64,000 bases of DNA from Pollenia angustigena (GCA_930367215.1 OV884057.1:197831621-197895620), one strand, 5' to 3'; positions 11,205 to 23,459 are shown, counted from the stretch's first letter. A program made the numbers and translations. Notes: generated from the letters alone by a model not told the origin.

Positions 11205-11797
11205 AAAATCACACAAAATTCTTACAAAAAGTCACATTTTCACACAAATTAACGTTTCTAAAAACAAGGTTTTTTCCTTACAAAAAGTCACTTTTCTTGC
11301 AAAAAATTTTTGTTTCTTTCAAAAAGTGACCTTTATTACAAATAATCACTTTTCTTCTTTCAAAAAAAAATTATCGTTCAAACTTTAGTGACTTAGTAAC
11401 AAAATTCACGTTTTCTTCAAAACGTCGCTTTTCCTTCAAATTCACTTCACGATTTAAAAGACACTTATCTTAATAAATTCATTCTTTTTTCAAAAGTTAA
11501 CTTTACTTTAAAACGGTTCTATTCTAACAAAAAGTAATTTGTCTTCAAAATCGCACAATTTTTTACAATTCTTACAAAAAATAAAAGTTAATATTTTTTT
11601 TTACAAGAAATTACTTTTTTAAAACAAATCATACTCTTTCACAAAAATTTCCCCTTTTACAAAACTGTACTTTTCTTACAGAAATACACTTTTCTTGTAA
11701 AATGTGCTCTTCTCTCACTAAAATTCTCTATTTTTTTAACAAGAATGCAATTTTGTAAACAAAATGCAGTTTTATTACAAAAATGCAATTTTTTTCC
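11205..11797. repeat. Degenerate ~20-22-bp tandem array, left part
   Basis: Dozens of diverged copies approximate 'cttacaaaaagtcactttt'. The invariant core is ACAAAAA followed a few bases later by CTTTT. It begins exactly where the foldback element ends and is interrupted at 11798 by a long inverted repeat, resuming at 13291. It is non-coding. Confidence 0.65.
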
Positions 11798-13290
11798 TAT
11801 AGAGTGAATCCATGTCAAACCGTTAAGTCGTTCGGCATCATCACCTCCGATTTGAATGAAATTCAACACAAATGTTGAATGTTATTGGACTTTAACAAAA
11901 CATAAATTTTCAGAACCCAGATTCTTTCGGCTTCCGAAATATGACGTCATAAAAGATGAGAAAAATGTGAAAAAAACTCAAAAGTCTCCTTACAAAAGGG
12001 GATAGCACTCTTGAACTACGCAAGATAATTTAGTTTTTTTGGTATCGTTTTAAAGGTGAAAGTGCACCCTTTAAAATGATATACATATTGTGTTTTTCTA
12101 AGAAAAGGTCAAAGCTCAATTATTGGGGTCTTGAGTTCAAAGCTCCATATCTAGAAAAGTATATTTTTTAAAATTCTTAAAAAAATATATGTTAAGTATT
12201 ATACCCTCTTCAACATTTGCACAAACTTTAAAGGTGGAGACTCGATTGGTGTTAGAGTTATATACCAGAACGTGATTTAAGTATGTTTTGTGTTCAAAAA
12301 TCCCTTGTTGTTGTTGTATTTTAATTATTTTTTTCAGTATATCTGGAGAACGGCAAGAGCCAAAGTTTCCAAATTTAGTACACAAATTTAAGTTATCAAT
12401 ACACACCATCCCACAAAATGTGGGCGGGACTGGAGAAGTGTGCGTGGTACCTCCCGTACAAAAAATATCAAAAATTTTTTGTATCTGAACCGATTTTTCC
12501 GAGTTTTTCAGAGAATATTTCCTACTAAAGATTTCCGATCTTTTGATATATACGGCGTAACCATAGATCATATGACAGTCCAAAGATTCAGGTTTTTATA
12601 CAATTTTTGATATTTCTTGTACGGGAGGTACCACGCCCACTTCTCCAATCCCGACCACATTTTGTGGGATGGTGTGTATTGATACCTAAAATTTGTGTAC
12701 TAAATTTGGAAACTTTGGCTCTTGCCGTTCTCCAGATATACTGAAAAAAATAATTAAAATACAACAACAACAAGGGATTTTTGAACACAAAACATACTTA
12801 AATCACGTTCTGGTATATAACTCTAACACCAATCGAGTCTCCACCTTTAAAGTTTGTGCAAATGTTGAAGAGGGTATAATACTTAACATATATTTTTTTA
12901 AGAATTTTAAAAAATATACTTTTCTAGATATGGAGCTTTGAACTCAAGACCCCAATAATTGAGCTTTGACCTTTTCTTAGAAAAACACAATATGCATATC
13001 ATTTTAAAGGGTGCACTTTCACCTTTAAAACGATACCAAAAAAACTAAATTATCTTGCGTAGTTCAAGAGTTCTATCCTCTTTTGTAAGGAGAATTTTGT
13101 GTTTTTTTAAACATTTTTCACATCTTTTATGACGTCACATTTCGGATGCCGAAAGAATGTGGGGTCGGAAATTTATGTTTTGTTAAAGTCCAATTACATA
13201 TAACATTTGTGTTGAATTTCATTCAAATCGGAGGTGCTGATGCCGAAAATGCCATTTTTTCGTGATGGTTTGACGTGTTTTAACTCTATA
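11798..13290. mobile_element. 1.49-kb near-perfect inverted repeat (foldback structure)
   Basis: TATAGAGT at 11798 is mirrored by ACTCTATA ending at 13290. Arms of about 685 bp (11798-12482 and 12599-13290) are inverted copies with few differences and an asymmetric ~116-nt spacer. Both arms contain the 'cccttgttgttgttgta'...'ggtacctcccgtac' block of the mini-me-like repeats at 5.4-5.6 and 6.2-6.4 kb. The spacer continues that repeat in the orientation of the right arm, so the structure is two repeat copies fused head to head. A transcript of it would form a very long hairpin. No protein motif was found; frames on the two arms mirror each other. Confidence 0.8.
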
Positions 13291-13640
13291 TTCCTTTTTT
13301 TAAAAGTAACTTCTGTTTTTACAAAAATGGACTTTGCTCAGAAAAAAATTAAATGTTTTAATCAACAGACACTTTTCTGACAATATCTCAATTTACTGAA
13401 CACTAATTTTCCCACAAAAAGTATCTTAAATTTTGCCACAAAAGGTTCATTTCCTTACAAAAAAGCACTTTCATAAAAAATCGGAGTTTTATCACATACA
13501 TAAATTTTATAACAAAAAAAAATTTATTACAAAAATTGAATTTTTTAACAAAACTGCATTTTTTTTATAAAATCACACTTTTTTGACAAAAAACAATATT
13601 TACAAAAAAGTTTTTAAATTAGTTTTGTGGTAATTTTGTT
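13291..13640. repeat. Degenerate ~20-22-bp tandem array, right part
   Basis: The 'ttttacaaaaatggacttt'-type units resume directly after the inverted repeat and fade out near 13640. Together with 11205-11797 this was one array before the insertion. Confidence 0.6.
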
Positions 13641-14470
13641 GAACTATTTATGGTTTTTAATCCAAATTTTCAATATTTTTAATCAGGCTTTAGTTCATCA
13701 AATTTAATTTTCATTAAACTATTTTTATGAAGAAAGGTTTTTTTTTGTAAAAAATGTATTTTACTCACAAAAAATTAAAAAAAAAAATTAGTTTTTGCTC
13801 AAAAGTCAAACAAGCGAATCGGTACTTTGTGGTATTAATTTTTTTAAGTGTATATAAACAAATTTTTAAATTTATCTCATGCTTTTTAAAGTAACGATTG
13901 CCCAAAAAATATTGTATTTAAGTACAAGTACTTAAACCTTTTAGTTGCCTCAAAGTGCAAATTCTGATAAAAAAAAAAAAAAATAAAAATACACACGAGA
14001 CTAAATACAAATGGACGTCATATGTTGCAAGTCTGGAACAGGGGACTTGAACACACTGCGTATTTACAGTACAAGGCAATTGATTAAAGCAAACTTTAGT
14101 TACTTGTTAAATAAGACTTAAATCATTTGGAAGACACTTCTGAACATATTGAAAATAAGCAAAATAAAAACAAAATTGATGTATTAGCTTTGTGTTGTGA
14201 AGACTCTACAAAAAGAATTCATATGATTTTTATTAAAATTAATGGAAATTTTAGTTCTAATTAAATTTTGTTCGTTTAATGGCCAGTTTTTGACTTCGCA
14301 TTTAAATACGTATTTGGTTAATTTTTATTCTTATTTAAATTATATTAAAATACGGTTTTTGTTTTTTAAGTGCTACTTGATTGATCTTATTTAATTCAGA
14401 TAAAAGTATGGCAGCACTACTCAAAATATAAAAGAAACACATAAAAGTGTTATAGCACATAGATATATCT
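13641..14470. other. Unassigned AT-rich sequence
   Basis: There is no gene. It contains an A run near 13971-13983 and an octamer-like 'tatggcagcactactcaaaa' at 14407. A 'ttcggctgtgccgtat' motif (14478-14493), inverse of mini-me/DINE-like ends, marks a repeat edge at its right. Confidence 0.45.
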
Positions 14471-14640
14471 ATATATGTTCGGCTGTGCCGTATCTTTGAT
14501 ACTAGGGATGCCAATCCCGAAATCTCGACCCCGAATTTAGAATTTTGTAATCCCGGGATTTTCGGGATTTACTAAATCCCGAAATTGTAAACAAAATTTT
14601 CTTGTTTTACCATTTTTTATAAAAAGAAATTCATCATGAC

Positions 14641-15908
14641 TAGGGATGAGATTTTCGTGCACTAAAATATCGAAAATATGCACTAAAAACTCCAAAATAT
14701 GCATTAAAAAAATAAAAAATATGTACTAAAAACTTGAACATTATCAATAAAAAAGCGATTTTTAATTTTATTTAAAACTAAAAAATAAAATCAAAGTTAT
14801 TTTCGGGAATACAAAATTTATTATTAATAAGATTTCGGTATGACGTACTGAATTACATAAAATACAAAACAATATTTTTTAAAACTTAATTTAAATTACT
14901 AATTTAAACGTTTGTTTGCATAAACAAATAAATATTTTTTTATATTATCAAAAGTAAACCTACACAGACGCAAAAAATAATCTCTAAACGTCAACCGAAG
15001 TTATAGGAGCATGCTTGATGCTCATTCATTTAGAGAATATATAATATTTCTAATTCAGATCCCACATTTAATTCCAGATCTAAAATGGTTGAAATTTGTT
15101 TTCATTTTTGAAAACCTATATTTTTTTACAAAACGTTTTGTATTTTTTTTTTTAATTAGTTGTTCTTCCTTCCACATTGTTTACATTACTTTCCGCAATA
15201 TCAAATAATTTGTGCCGCCTATTAAGTGAACTTAATCCCTCCAATTAAGTTATTGTTTCACCAACATATCCGTAGTTAGAAAATACAGATGCTAATTGAT
15301 CTTTTACTTTGTTAATTGTTACCGATGCTTTGTAGCAACAAGTTCTTAAACAAGATTCTTAAATTGCTCAAAGTTTTTTGAATTGTATTCAACAGCATCT
15401 AGGCAGGTTCCCCAGGTTAATACTGGCTCCGGTGGTAACGGTACCAAAAGATACTTATCATTAAAAATTGCAACTCGGGAAGGAGCCTTTAAAAAAATTT
15501 TTTTCCAGTCTCCTTCACAAATAACTCAATATTATCGAATAAGATTCTAATTTCCGCTGCAACTCGGTGCCAAGCAAGTAACATGTAACAGCTTTGGATA
15601 CAATATTTTAGGCCCATTGACAGCCTTAGCCATGTAAGGGGCTGTATTGGATAAAAATAGAAGCCCTTTGGTCGAAAGCTTGAAAATCTTGTATTTTAGG
15701 CAGAGCTCCAAAAAAATTTATTTATTGATTTAAAAAATTTTTTTTTCATATTTTTTCCTTTTTTTATTTACTATTTATTTAATATGTAAATTAACAAAAA
15801 AAAAATATATCATTTAAAAATGTTAAAATATGCAAAAATGTGCATTTAAAATCAAAACATGCAAAAATATGCATATTAACCAAAATATGCAAAAACAAAT
15901 CGATGCCA
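14641..15908 (-). mobile_element. Decayed hAT element nested inside the larger hAT
   Basis: The left end tagggatgagattttcgtgc and the right end (inverse of ..gcatcgatttgtttttgca) are related inverted repeats. Both are bordered by reiterated 'aaatatgcacta/aaaatatgcaaaa' subterminal motifs (14655-14735; 15830-15895), typical of many insect hAT elements. The core encodes a broken transposase on the minus strand. No 8-bp duplication is recognisable, so the edges are eroded or misplaced. Confidence 0.6.
15215..15690 (-). pseudogene. hAT transposase fragment, frameshifted and with stops
   Basis: Minus-strand translation gives YMAKAVNGPKILYPKLLHVT then CLA, KIFLKAPSRVAIFNDKYLLV, PLPPEPVLTWGTCLDAVEY and NFEQFKNLV. 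This order (YM.KA..L...YPKLLHVTCLAH, KAP.R...F, PPEPVLTRWGTWLDA..YY..NFE..K) is the C-terminal half of a family of insect hAT transposases. Relative to it, the Ala-His after CLA is lost in a short deletion, TRWGTW reads TWGTC, and several stops follow NLV. The catalytic N-terminal part is missing. The protein is certainly dead. The family assignment comes from motif recognition, not alignment. Confidence 0.7.
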
Positions 15909-16760
15909 TTTTAAAGAAAATTTAATGATTCGGAAAGATAATTGGTCGATATCGATCTCATGTTATCGACAATAATTCGAATTTAAATTTTAATAATTCA
16001 TTCTAAAGCTTCGTTCACAATCAGGGCAACAATTTCGTTTTTTCTTCTATCTTATTTCTTCCCAAAGTATTTCATATATTTTCCTTAAATTTTTCAAACA
16101 AAAATGTAACTAAAGTTTTTTTAAAAAATTGGTTCAACTAGAACAAGGCGAATTCATTTTTCAGGTGGCGTTGAAAGCACAGCTGTGCTACTTTTTTTTT
16201 TAAATTACAGAGAGGAATGTCAAAAGTTACTTGTGTTTTTGACTTATCGGCCAAAGAAAGCAGCAACAAAATACATTGTTGTGTTTTTGGTGTTGTTAAT
16301 TGTTGTAGTATCGACACCACCGTTTACATGAATTCGCCTTGAACTAGAACTTCAGCAACAATTTGTATAAAATTGTTTCTGACGTTTAAAATAATTTTAT
16401 TTAGTTTTGAATAATAACTTTAATATAATGTTGTGAAAAATAATAATAAATGCCTAATATTGTTGTGTGTAAAATTTGCAAACTGTTTTTTAAAGCAAAA
16501 TGTGTGTGGTTACAAAAGTAATTGTTGTTGTTGTTATGAACACCAAGTCAAAATCTTTCTGGGATTTTGAACGAAGCTTAATTAACTTATTAAAAATTTT
16601 AATAGAATCTTACAAATAAATCAATTACAAGTATACTCTATTCAATTGCAATATTAATTCTTTTTTTATTTAGTTTGAATTAACTGAGGTAATTGGGATT
16701 TGATTTTTAAAAATCCCGAATCCCGGGATTTGCGAAAACCTGTACCGATTGGCATCCCTA

Positions 16761-17342
16761 TTTGATACCCTCCACCCAAAGTAAGAATATTTAAGGATTG
16801 GACTTCAAAACTAAAAATTAAAAACCAGTATTAATTAAAACTAATAGTATTGTAAAATACAGGATTATAAATCGTTGCGGTCTTAGCCATTTTAAAGTCT
16901 AGTTTAAAAGTAGTATAGTAAAGATTGGATTAATCCTTACGTTATTTCTAGTCTTATTAAACTATGACATGCCAATTTTTACTACAATAGCACATTTGTT
17001 ATGATTTTAGACGTACCAAAGTGTTGTCCGAGAGTGGACTTTATATTGGTCCAATGATACATTATGGAACGATCTTTACGAAATTTGGTAGTGTGATTTG
17101 AAGTGATATGAAAGGAATTTGTCTGATGAGAATCGGTGCCGTTAACATTTTATATTAGTTTGAATTACTGCTTAGGATAACTAGACATCATTTGGCGCAC
17201 AACATTGTTATTTTCTTTGGAGTCTTTTGAAGGTGAAGGTGTTGTCGACAAACTGACAGACAGACGGACATGGGTCTAGTAAAAGTTTCACATAGAACGA
17301 CAAACTAAGCATACCGTTATTCAGCACTAGTGGTGAAGGATA
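16761..17342. repeat. Mini-me/DINE-like repeat fragment
   Basis: It starts 'gataccctccacccaaagtaag' and ends near 'agcactagtggtgaaggata', and it carries a GTCY-type tract on the opposite strand (ctgacagacagacggaca, 17253-17270). The ends and tract match the architecture of the elements at 5-7 kb, though the sequence has diverged. The hAT element at 14503-16760 sits at its left edge. Confidence 0.55.
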
Positions 17343-17530
17343 AAGAAAAATATTTTAAAACAGCTGTTTATTGAAAACATAGAAAGTGTATTTATTACGT
17401 GATTTTGGGAGTTTAAAAACCGGGAAACCAAAATACCCAAATTATGAGGATTTGCAGATTTAGACCAACAAGTTAGCGTCGTATTTATTAAACATCTGTG
17501 CTGATGTGTGTAACACCTTAAAATCTTAGT

Positions 17531-17960
17531 CCTAGACCCAACTAAAGGTATACCGATCGTCTCGGAATCACTTCCGGAGTCGATCTATCGATGTCCGTCC
17601 GGCTGGCTGGCTGGCTGTCCATGTAACATTATGCGCAAAGCACAAGTGAAGATAATTTGATAAAATTTGGTAAATAGGTTTTAATTGGCACAAGAACTTA
17701 GCCTATTGAAAATGCTCGCTGCATTTTACATAATTTCATATAGCCCCCATACATGCAGCTTTCCTGAATAGGAAATATGTGCCCACCATCAAACCAATGT
17801 TAATGAAATTTGAAACATAGATATATCAATAATTATATGCACACCTAAGCTGTGCATTTTTTTAAAAAGGTCCACGAGGAAAGAAATGGGGAAATTTCTG
17901 CCTCTCAGAAACTATGAAACCTAATTTTATATCTTGGCTCACGTGAACTTATTTACAAGC
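17531..17960 (+). repeat. Dispersed repeat with GTCC/GGCT proto-microsatellite
   Basis: The stretch 'cctagacccaactaaaggta', then 'taccgatcgtctcggaatca', then 'agtcgatctatcgatgtccg' leads into a tetranucleotide tract (gtccgtccggctggctggct, from 17593). It is followed by 'atatagcccccatac' (about 17740). This is another proto-microsatellite-bearing repeat of the kind common in higher flies. It has no coding capacity. Confidence 0.55.
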
Positions 17961-18198
17961 TGGCCTAAAACAAACAGCAGATTGGTTTTTGCTTTGCCAG
18001 TTGTTTCTGCATTGTTTTGATATTGATGTCACTTTGTCCAGTAAATGCACAATGAAAAATTAAATAGACTTCAAATAAGTAACGTGGACTATTTAAGAAT
18101 CATTAAAAAAAAAAACACTTGGAAACTCAATTTCGTATTTAAATAGAACTTCTATGAAGAGCTTTAATTTAAATTATTTTTTTGATTTTAATTAATGA
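17961..18198. other. AT-rich spacer
   Basis: Nothing beyond homopolymer runs is seen. Confidence 0.4.
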
Positions 18199-19029
18199 CA
18201 CTGTGCAACAAAAAAAAAACCAGCCTTAACACTTGCAACGCCAAATGAAAGTAGACTACTAAGAGAGCAAATCTGCCAATAGGTTTTGAAAAGTTAGCTC
18301 GGGTTCCCGAAAGATGGGCCCCCAAATTTTTTTAATTTTTTGAAAGGCGTTTGGCACAAGTCAAAAAAATATACTAAATGTTCTTCTGAGCTAAAAGACT
18401 ATTTCAGATATCTTCAGTTGAATTGTATGGCGATTCTTTTCTTAGAATATATTAACCATCTAACACTCATTTTAAGGTGTCATTATTTACCATCCACAAA
18501 AAAATATACTAAAACGGCACTTTAGAGGGTTAAAATGTTTTACGAATATTTCTGCATCAAATTTCACTAGGGGTCTTCGAAGACCAAAAAATCATGCAAT
18601 GTATGTTAAACGGGTTGTCGAAAAATTTCGGAAATCCGTTTCACATACATTGCATGATTTGTTGGTCCTAGAAGACCCATAGTGAAATTTGATGCAGAAA
18701 ATATTCGTAGAATATTTTAACCCTCTAAAGTGCCGTTTTAGTATATTTTTGTGTGTAAGTTAAAAAATTACCCAATAAAATGAGTGCGAGAGGGTTAATA
18801 TATTCTAAGAAAAAAATCGCTATACAATCCTACTGAAGATATCTGAAAAAGTCTTTTAGCTCAGAAGTACATTTAGTATATATTTGACTCGTGCCAAACG
18901 CCTTTATTTCGGGAACCCGAGCTAACTTTTTAAAACCCTTTGGCAGATTTGCTCTACTAGAAGTCTACTTCTATTTCGTGTTGCAAGTATTGAGTCTGGC
19001 GGCGATGACCCGAATTTTGTTTTACTGTG
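18199..19029. mobile_element. 831-bp palindromic element with CAC(A/T)GTG-type ends
   Basis: The two halves are inverted copies around a centre near 18625, for example gtgccgttttagtatattt against its inverse near 18500, and 'catgcaatgtatgtt' against 'aacatacattgcatg'-like sequence. The ends are CACTGTGCAACAAAA and, inversely, CACAGTAAAACAAAA. It has no plausible protein. Full-length self-complementarity makes it a foldback MITE. The CAC..GTG ends recall CACTA or Transib elements, but no matching target duplication was found, so the superfamily is open. Confidence 0.75.
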
Positions 19030-19711
19030 TGATTAACAAATACAATTTTGAAATTGATAAGGAAACTTAGCTTTCAGATAATATTTCGCTTTTATTCAAA
19101 ATTCACGTAAACAAAGAATTCTTTCTAAATTTTTTATATATAAAGTACCCTTTAAATATCCTTTTTTTAGTTTATGCTATAGACTTTTCTAATGCTACTG
19201 AAATCATATTATTTTCATTAATTTGTTCTATTCAAACCACTTACAGTGTATGTGTAAAATTCACGTTTTGGTGTTTTATTTTTTCCCACTTTTTTTTTTT
19301 TTTTTTTTTTTTTTTGTTGAGTACAATAAACATTTGCAATCAAACCCGTAAAAATAAACGAAAATTCATATTATTTGTCACATTGTTGTTTGCAATGTAG
19401 ACATTTATCAGACGACGACGATTAAATGTGGCAAAACAACTTAAAATTTCATTTGTTTTTGCATGTTTAAGTTTATTTTTTTTTTTTTTTTAAGTTTCAG
19501 CCCAATAAGAGTCTCTTAAATGTACAAACGAAATAATTCTTCGGTTGTGAAAATGAAAAAAAGAATTTTAAAAAACCAAAATTTTTGTTCCTAATCGTCG
19601 GTCTGTAAATTGTGTACATGGAGTGTTAAGAGATATAAATAAAAATGTTGAAATTTCAAAATTAAAGTACCAAGTAGACCCTTTGGCGAAAAATATTTAA
19701 GATAATTGAAA
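19030..19711. other. AT-rich spacer with long T tracts
   Basis: T runs lie at about 19290-19315 and 19477-19491. No gene or paired termini were found. Confidence 0.5.
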
Positions 19712-20130
19712 AATTTCAAAAGATTTTTTTATTCGTGCTTAATTCCCAATTTTTATTCTTGATAAAAACACTTGAAATTTATTGTTGATGGGATAAGCTA
19801 TTCCTATGCATTTCACTGGTTGCTTAGGCCAGATCATCAGGAAACTTCATCCATAAAGATTTTAGACAAACTAAAGATATTAAGCCAAATAAAACTGTTA
19901 AACGTATAAGACTTATAGCAACAGTTTTACTTGTAACAATATCAAAGCTTGAACAAAATACATCAACAATAAAAAAGTGGGTTTATCTCATCTTACACTC
20001 CCCAACCAGTGAAATGCATAGGAATAGCTTATCCCATCAACAATAAATTTCAAGTGTTTTTATCAAGAATAAAAACTGGGAATTAAGCACGAATAAAAAA
20101 ATCTTTTGAAATTAAAATTTTGTATTCCCA
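19712..20130. mobile_element. Foldback MITE, 'ttcaaaagat..attcgtgc' family, copy 1
   Basis: A left arm (19712-about 19830: tttcaaaagatttttttatt, cgtgcttaattcccaa, ttgatgggataagctattcc) is repeated inversely at about 20005-20113. A ~170-bp centre separates the arms. The right end extends to 'aaaattttgtattccca', which also forms the left end of the related copy at 39366. It is non-coding. Confidence 0.75.
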
Positions 20131-20263
20131 AAAATTGAAATTACTTTTTGATAATAGTTGAAAAATAATACAAAAAGGTGTAAGTTTATATTTATTTAAA
20201 AAAAATGCAGCATAAAAAATAAAGAACTAAGAAAGAGTTCTTCGGGTGAGGATAGCGGGAGTT

Positions 20264-21249
20264 ACACAGAAAAAATTATTTTTCCAATTCAAACAAAAAA
20301 GTTGTAGAATCAAACAATTTTTTGTCTGAAATCGGTCCTATAAACAAATTCGCATATTCAAACAATTTATTTGCATTTTGTTTATTGAAAAAAACACTGA
20401 TTTTTTCAAACAAATAATTTAACTGAATCAAACAAAAAGTTTACTGAAATTCATATACTAAATTTCAAAATCAAAAAAAAAGGTTTTTGCACAAGCAATG
20501 ATGCGCACACAAGCAGGTACTGTATAGAAGATGATGGCAGAGAGAGCAGAGCGGCCGGCTGGCTTTGAGACACATTTTTTTGTTGGAATAATTTTTGAAC
20601 GAAGTCTTTTTTTATACACACAATGTTTTTCGTCATCACTCACTGTTGCTGTATCCTTTCCTTTGCTAATGAAGAAGAAATGTTACCCAAAAACGGCGAT
20701 AGACCGACACGATATGTTTTTCGTCATTATTATATTTTTGTATTTGATGTATTTAAGCAAACAGTTTGAAAAAATTGAATACGGGATTTTGGTTTTTTTT
20801 TAACCAACTTTGAAACCAACCAAAAATTTATTTTGTTTCTTATAATGTTGTTGTTGTTTCTGTTGTTTAAAAAGAGTGAAACGTTTTTTTACCTGCTATT
20901 TTTTTTTTGTTTTTTTTTTTTTGCTTTCAATTTTAAAGTGTCCAAAAATAGACTGTATGTGTTTTTGTTGTAATTCTTATATTTCACATTAGGAAGTGTT
21001 GCTTACGATCAAATAAAAAATGCAAAAAGACGACAACATTAAAAAGCGTTAAATATTTCATACAAAATTATGAAAACTTGAAACCATTAACGCGTGTATT
21101 ATATTTTTGGATGGTTGTCAACATTTTTGTTGTTTAAATATAAATCAAACAAAAATTTTAATTGAATCAGTAAAAAAATTTGTAGAAATTAAAAAAATTT
21201 TCAAACAAGCGTTTGTTTGAAAATAATTCGGCAATAATTTTTTCTGTGT
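20264..21249. mobile_element. ~986-bp non-autonomous element with ACACAGAAAAAATTATT ends
   Basis: ACACAGAAAAAATTATT at 20264 is mirrored exactly by AATAATTTTTTCTGTGT ending at 21249. Subterminal 'tcaaacaa' motifs recur at both ends. The interior has no transposase. Elements with the same outer dozen bases occur at 33600-34088 and 41541-42267. The target duplication is unclear. Confidence 0.7.
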
Positions 21250-23063
21250 ATGAACACGCGGACCGCAGTTAAGGTCTAACAGTTTATCCTGAAGGGGTTA
21301 AGTGTGTCTTAGGATCCAGAAGCAAAAAGGAAATACATAGTGGTATTTTAACAATGTTTTTGTTTGTATGTAATCATTTTCATAATACGGTTAAAATAAA
21401 ACATATTTTGGTCGAAATTTACCGAAATATGTTAAAAATTAAAGAAACATGTAACAGAAATATACAATATATTCTGGTTGTATATAGAATCATTCCTAAG
21501 TTTATGTACCTATCTGAAGCTTCAATGCTAACTAAAGGTTGGCGTATGCAAAAAGAATGTCAAATACTTAGGGAATAGGACTATCGCAAGGAATTTGATT
21601 CATTGAACACATTTGAAAAATAAAATTGGCTAAAGTAAACACTAAATATCGCTCCTTAGCGTTCGATTCGGTAGATTTGTGAAAAACACAAACACCAATG
21701 GTGTTTTGTGTAGTAAATAATAAAAAAAATAACGTTTCCCTATTTGTCATCTTTCGAACACAATAATAATACTGTTTTTATCCAACTCAACAAAAAGATA
21801 GGAACATATAATTCCGTTCGGTTTTTTTTAAACCACAAACTTCATTGTGTTCGGTTCAGCTCATTAATCTTCGTTCGTTTCTATTGTGCTTTGCGCCCTT
21901 TTGGTCTGGTAAAAAAAATTTTTTTACAAAAACAAAATACAAATTCTAAAAAAAAGCCAGCAAAATAATTTTACACAAACAAAACATATACACAATACGC
22001 ACACAAAGTGTTCGTGCTGTTGTTATTGCTAAAATTTTTTTTTTGTTCATTTCTTTATCAATTAAAAAAAAGAAACATTATAGAACATTAAAATATAATG
22101 TTTGTCTACAGTATCAATACAATTGTTCTGTTTTTTAACGAAGAACAGAACACAATATTATGTTCGGCTCTTTTTTGAAAATAGTTACGAACGGTATTAA
22201 GGGTTTTAGATTTTAGGACACAGATTTTGGTCTACTACTGAAATTCACGTCCTTTAGTTTGTGTTTGGCAGCCACTGAAAGCAGAGTCTTTGAGGAAAAA
22301 AATGGGAAAAAGTGAATTTCGTGTCCTCAATAAGCAGTTCCTGGCAAAAGTCCATAAAACAGGCTACGAATTGCTTCCTTATCCATCATATCATCCCCTC
22401 AATATAACAATGGCATATAATTTTTTTGGGGTTTTGAGAAAATCGTGTTTAAAGTTTTTGTCAAATCGTATGTCTATTAGAACCATATTGTATTTTTCGA
22501 CGAATACATAATACCGTTTCTTGTCTTTAAATTTACCAATTTTTTTTTCTAGGCATCCTTTAAGACCATAATTATGTCATTCAAAGTGCAAGTCCTCCAT
22601 ATAGGCTATTTTATTTTTTAAGGAATTCGTATGATGTATCTGATACACTATTTTATTTTGTATGGTATACGCTGTTTCATTCAATAATTTTACGGTATTT
22701 TTATTAAAATAGGTATTTGATCTCAAAAATAATAATTTGTAACATTATAAAACAGTGATTAATTCATAGTTTAGTTAATTCAGTGGCACATATTCATTAC
22801 TTTCCAATTTGGGTTATTATAAACAAAAAATTATGACAAATTAAGGTATACATTGCGTTAATCAAAAATAACTAGAAGTTCAATCGTTTTCTTTCTCTTC
22901 CTCTGCTACATCTGGCTCATCTAAACAATTTCGCTTCTTTTCACCTTGTAAGTTAAAAAAAATGACTGCGAGCCACGAGGAATTACACTCTTCTTGCACA
23001 AATTTTGGAGATCATGCAGCTTTCGATGGTCGGAATGAAACTATTTCTCAAACAATAGTGTAT
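21250..23063. other. Unassigned AT-rich sequence
   Basis: There are several 60-75-codon frames, none with a recognisable motif. Short duplicated 'gttcg/cgaac' phrases appear around 21755-21890 and 22130-22195, possibly a decayed inverted repeat. A pyrimidine tract followed by TAG at 22544-22553 resembles an acceptor, but no donor or open frame follows. Confidence 0.45.
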
Positions 23064-23459
23064 ATTATTATCAGTGATGCCAACTTAGTGCTTTTGGCAC
23101 TATTTATGGTGCTTTTTGATACCTCAAAACGCCAAAATTTTATCCATAGTGCCAAAATAAGAAAAAGCACTAACTTGGTGCTTTTTCAATTTTTCGTTTT
23201 ATTTTTTTCTACTATTTTAAAAAAATACGATTATATAGAGGATGATTTAGTTGAACTTTGCTATTTGGGGTACAATTTTCAGAAGGCTTGTAAAGATTTT
23301 AAGATTTCAAATGATAAAAAAAGTGATAAATGAAAGTTACATTCTGTCGTTTTTTCTTAGAATTATCTAAGTCATTCGTTTTACCAAAAACTTTATTTAC
23401 GAGGTTAGAGCTAGGCTTCCTAGCAATTTGGATATTTTACGAAACGTTTCACATTTTAT

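Larger units (their letters stand above)
14503..16760. mobile_element. hAT-type element with perfect 8-bp target duplication (TTTGATAC)
   Basis: Terminal inverted repeats TAGGGATGCCAATC at 14503 and its inverse ending at 16760 are flanked by identical octamers TTTGATAC (14495-14502 and 16761-16768). An exact 8-bp duplication is diagnostic of the hAT superfamily. Subterminal inverted sequence is rich in 'aatcccgggatt'. The interior carries another decayed hAT remnant at 14641-15908. No transposase attributable to the outer element is visible, so it moved non-autonomously. It inserted into a mini-me/DINE-like repeat, splitting '..ctgtgccgtatctttgatac' from 'ccaccc..'. Confidence 0.9.

Noticed and set aside
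12137..12941. Mirror-image frames of 148 and 82 codons around 12.1-12.9 kb
   Set aside because: They are the two arms of the inverted repeat read on opposite strands and derive from the same non-coding repeat.
22962..23333. 123-codon frame that could pass for a membrane-type protein
   Set aside because: It crosses the left target duplication and TIR of the hAT element at 23064-23085, so it is a chance fusion of flank and transposon.
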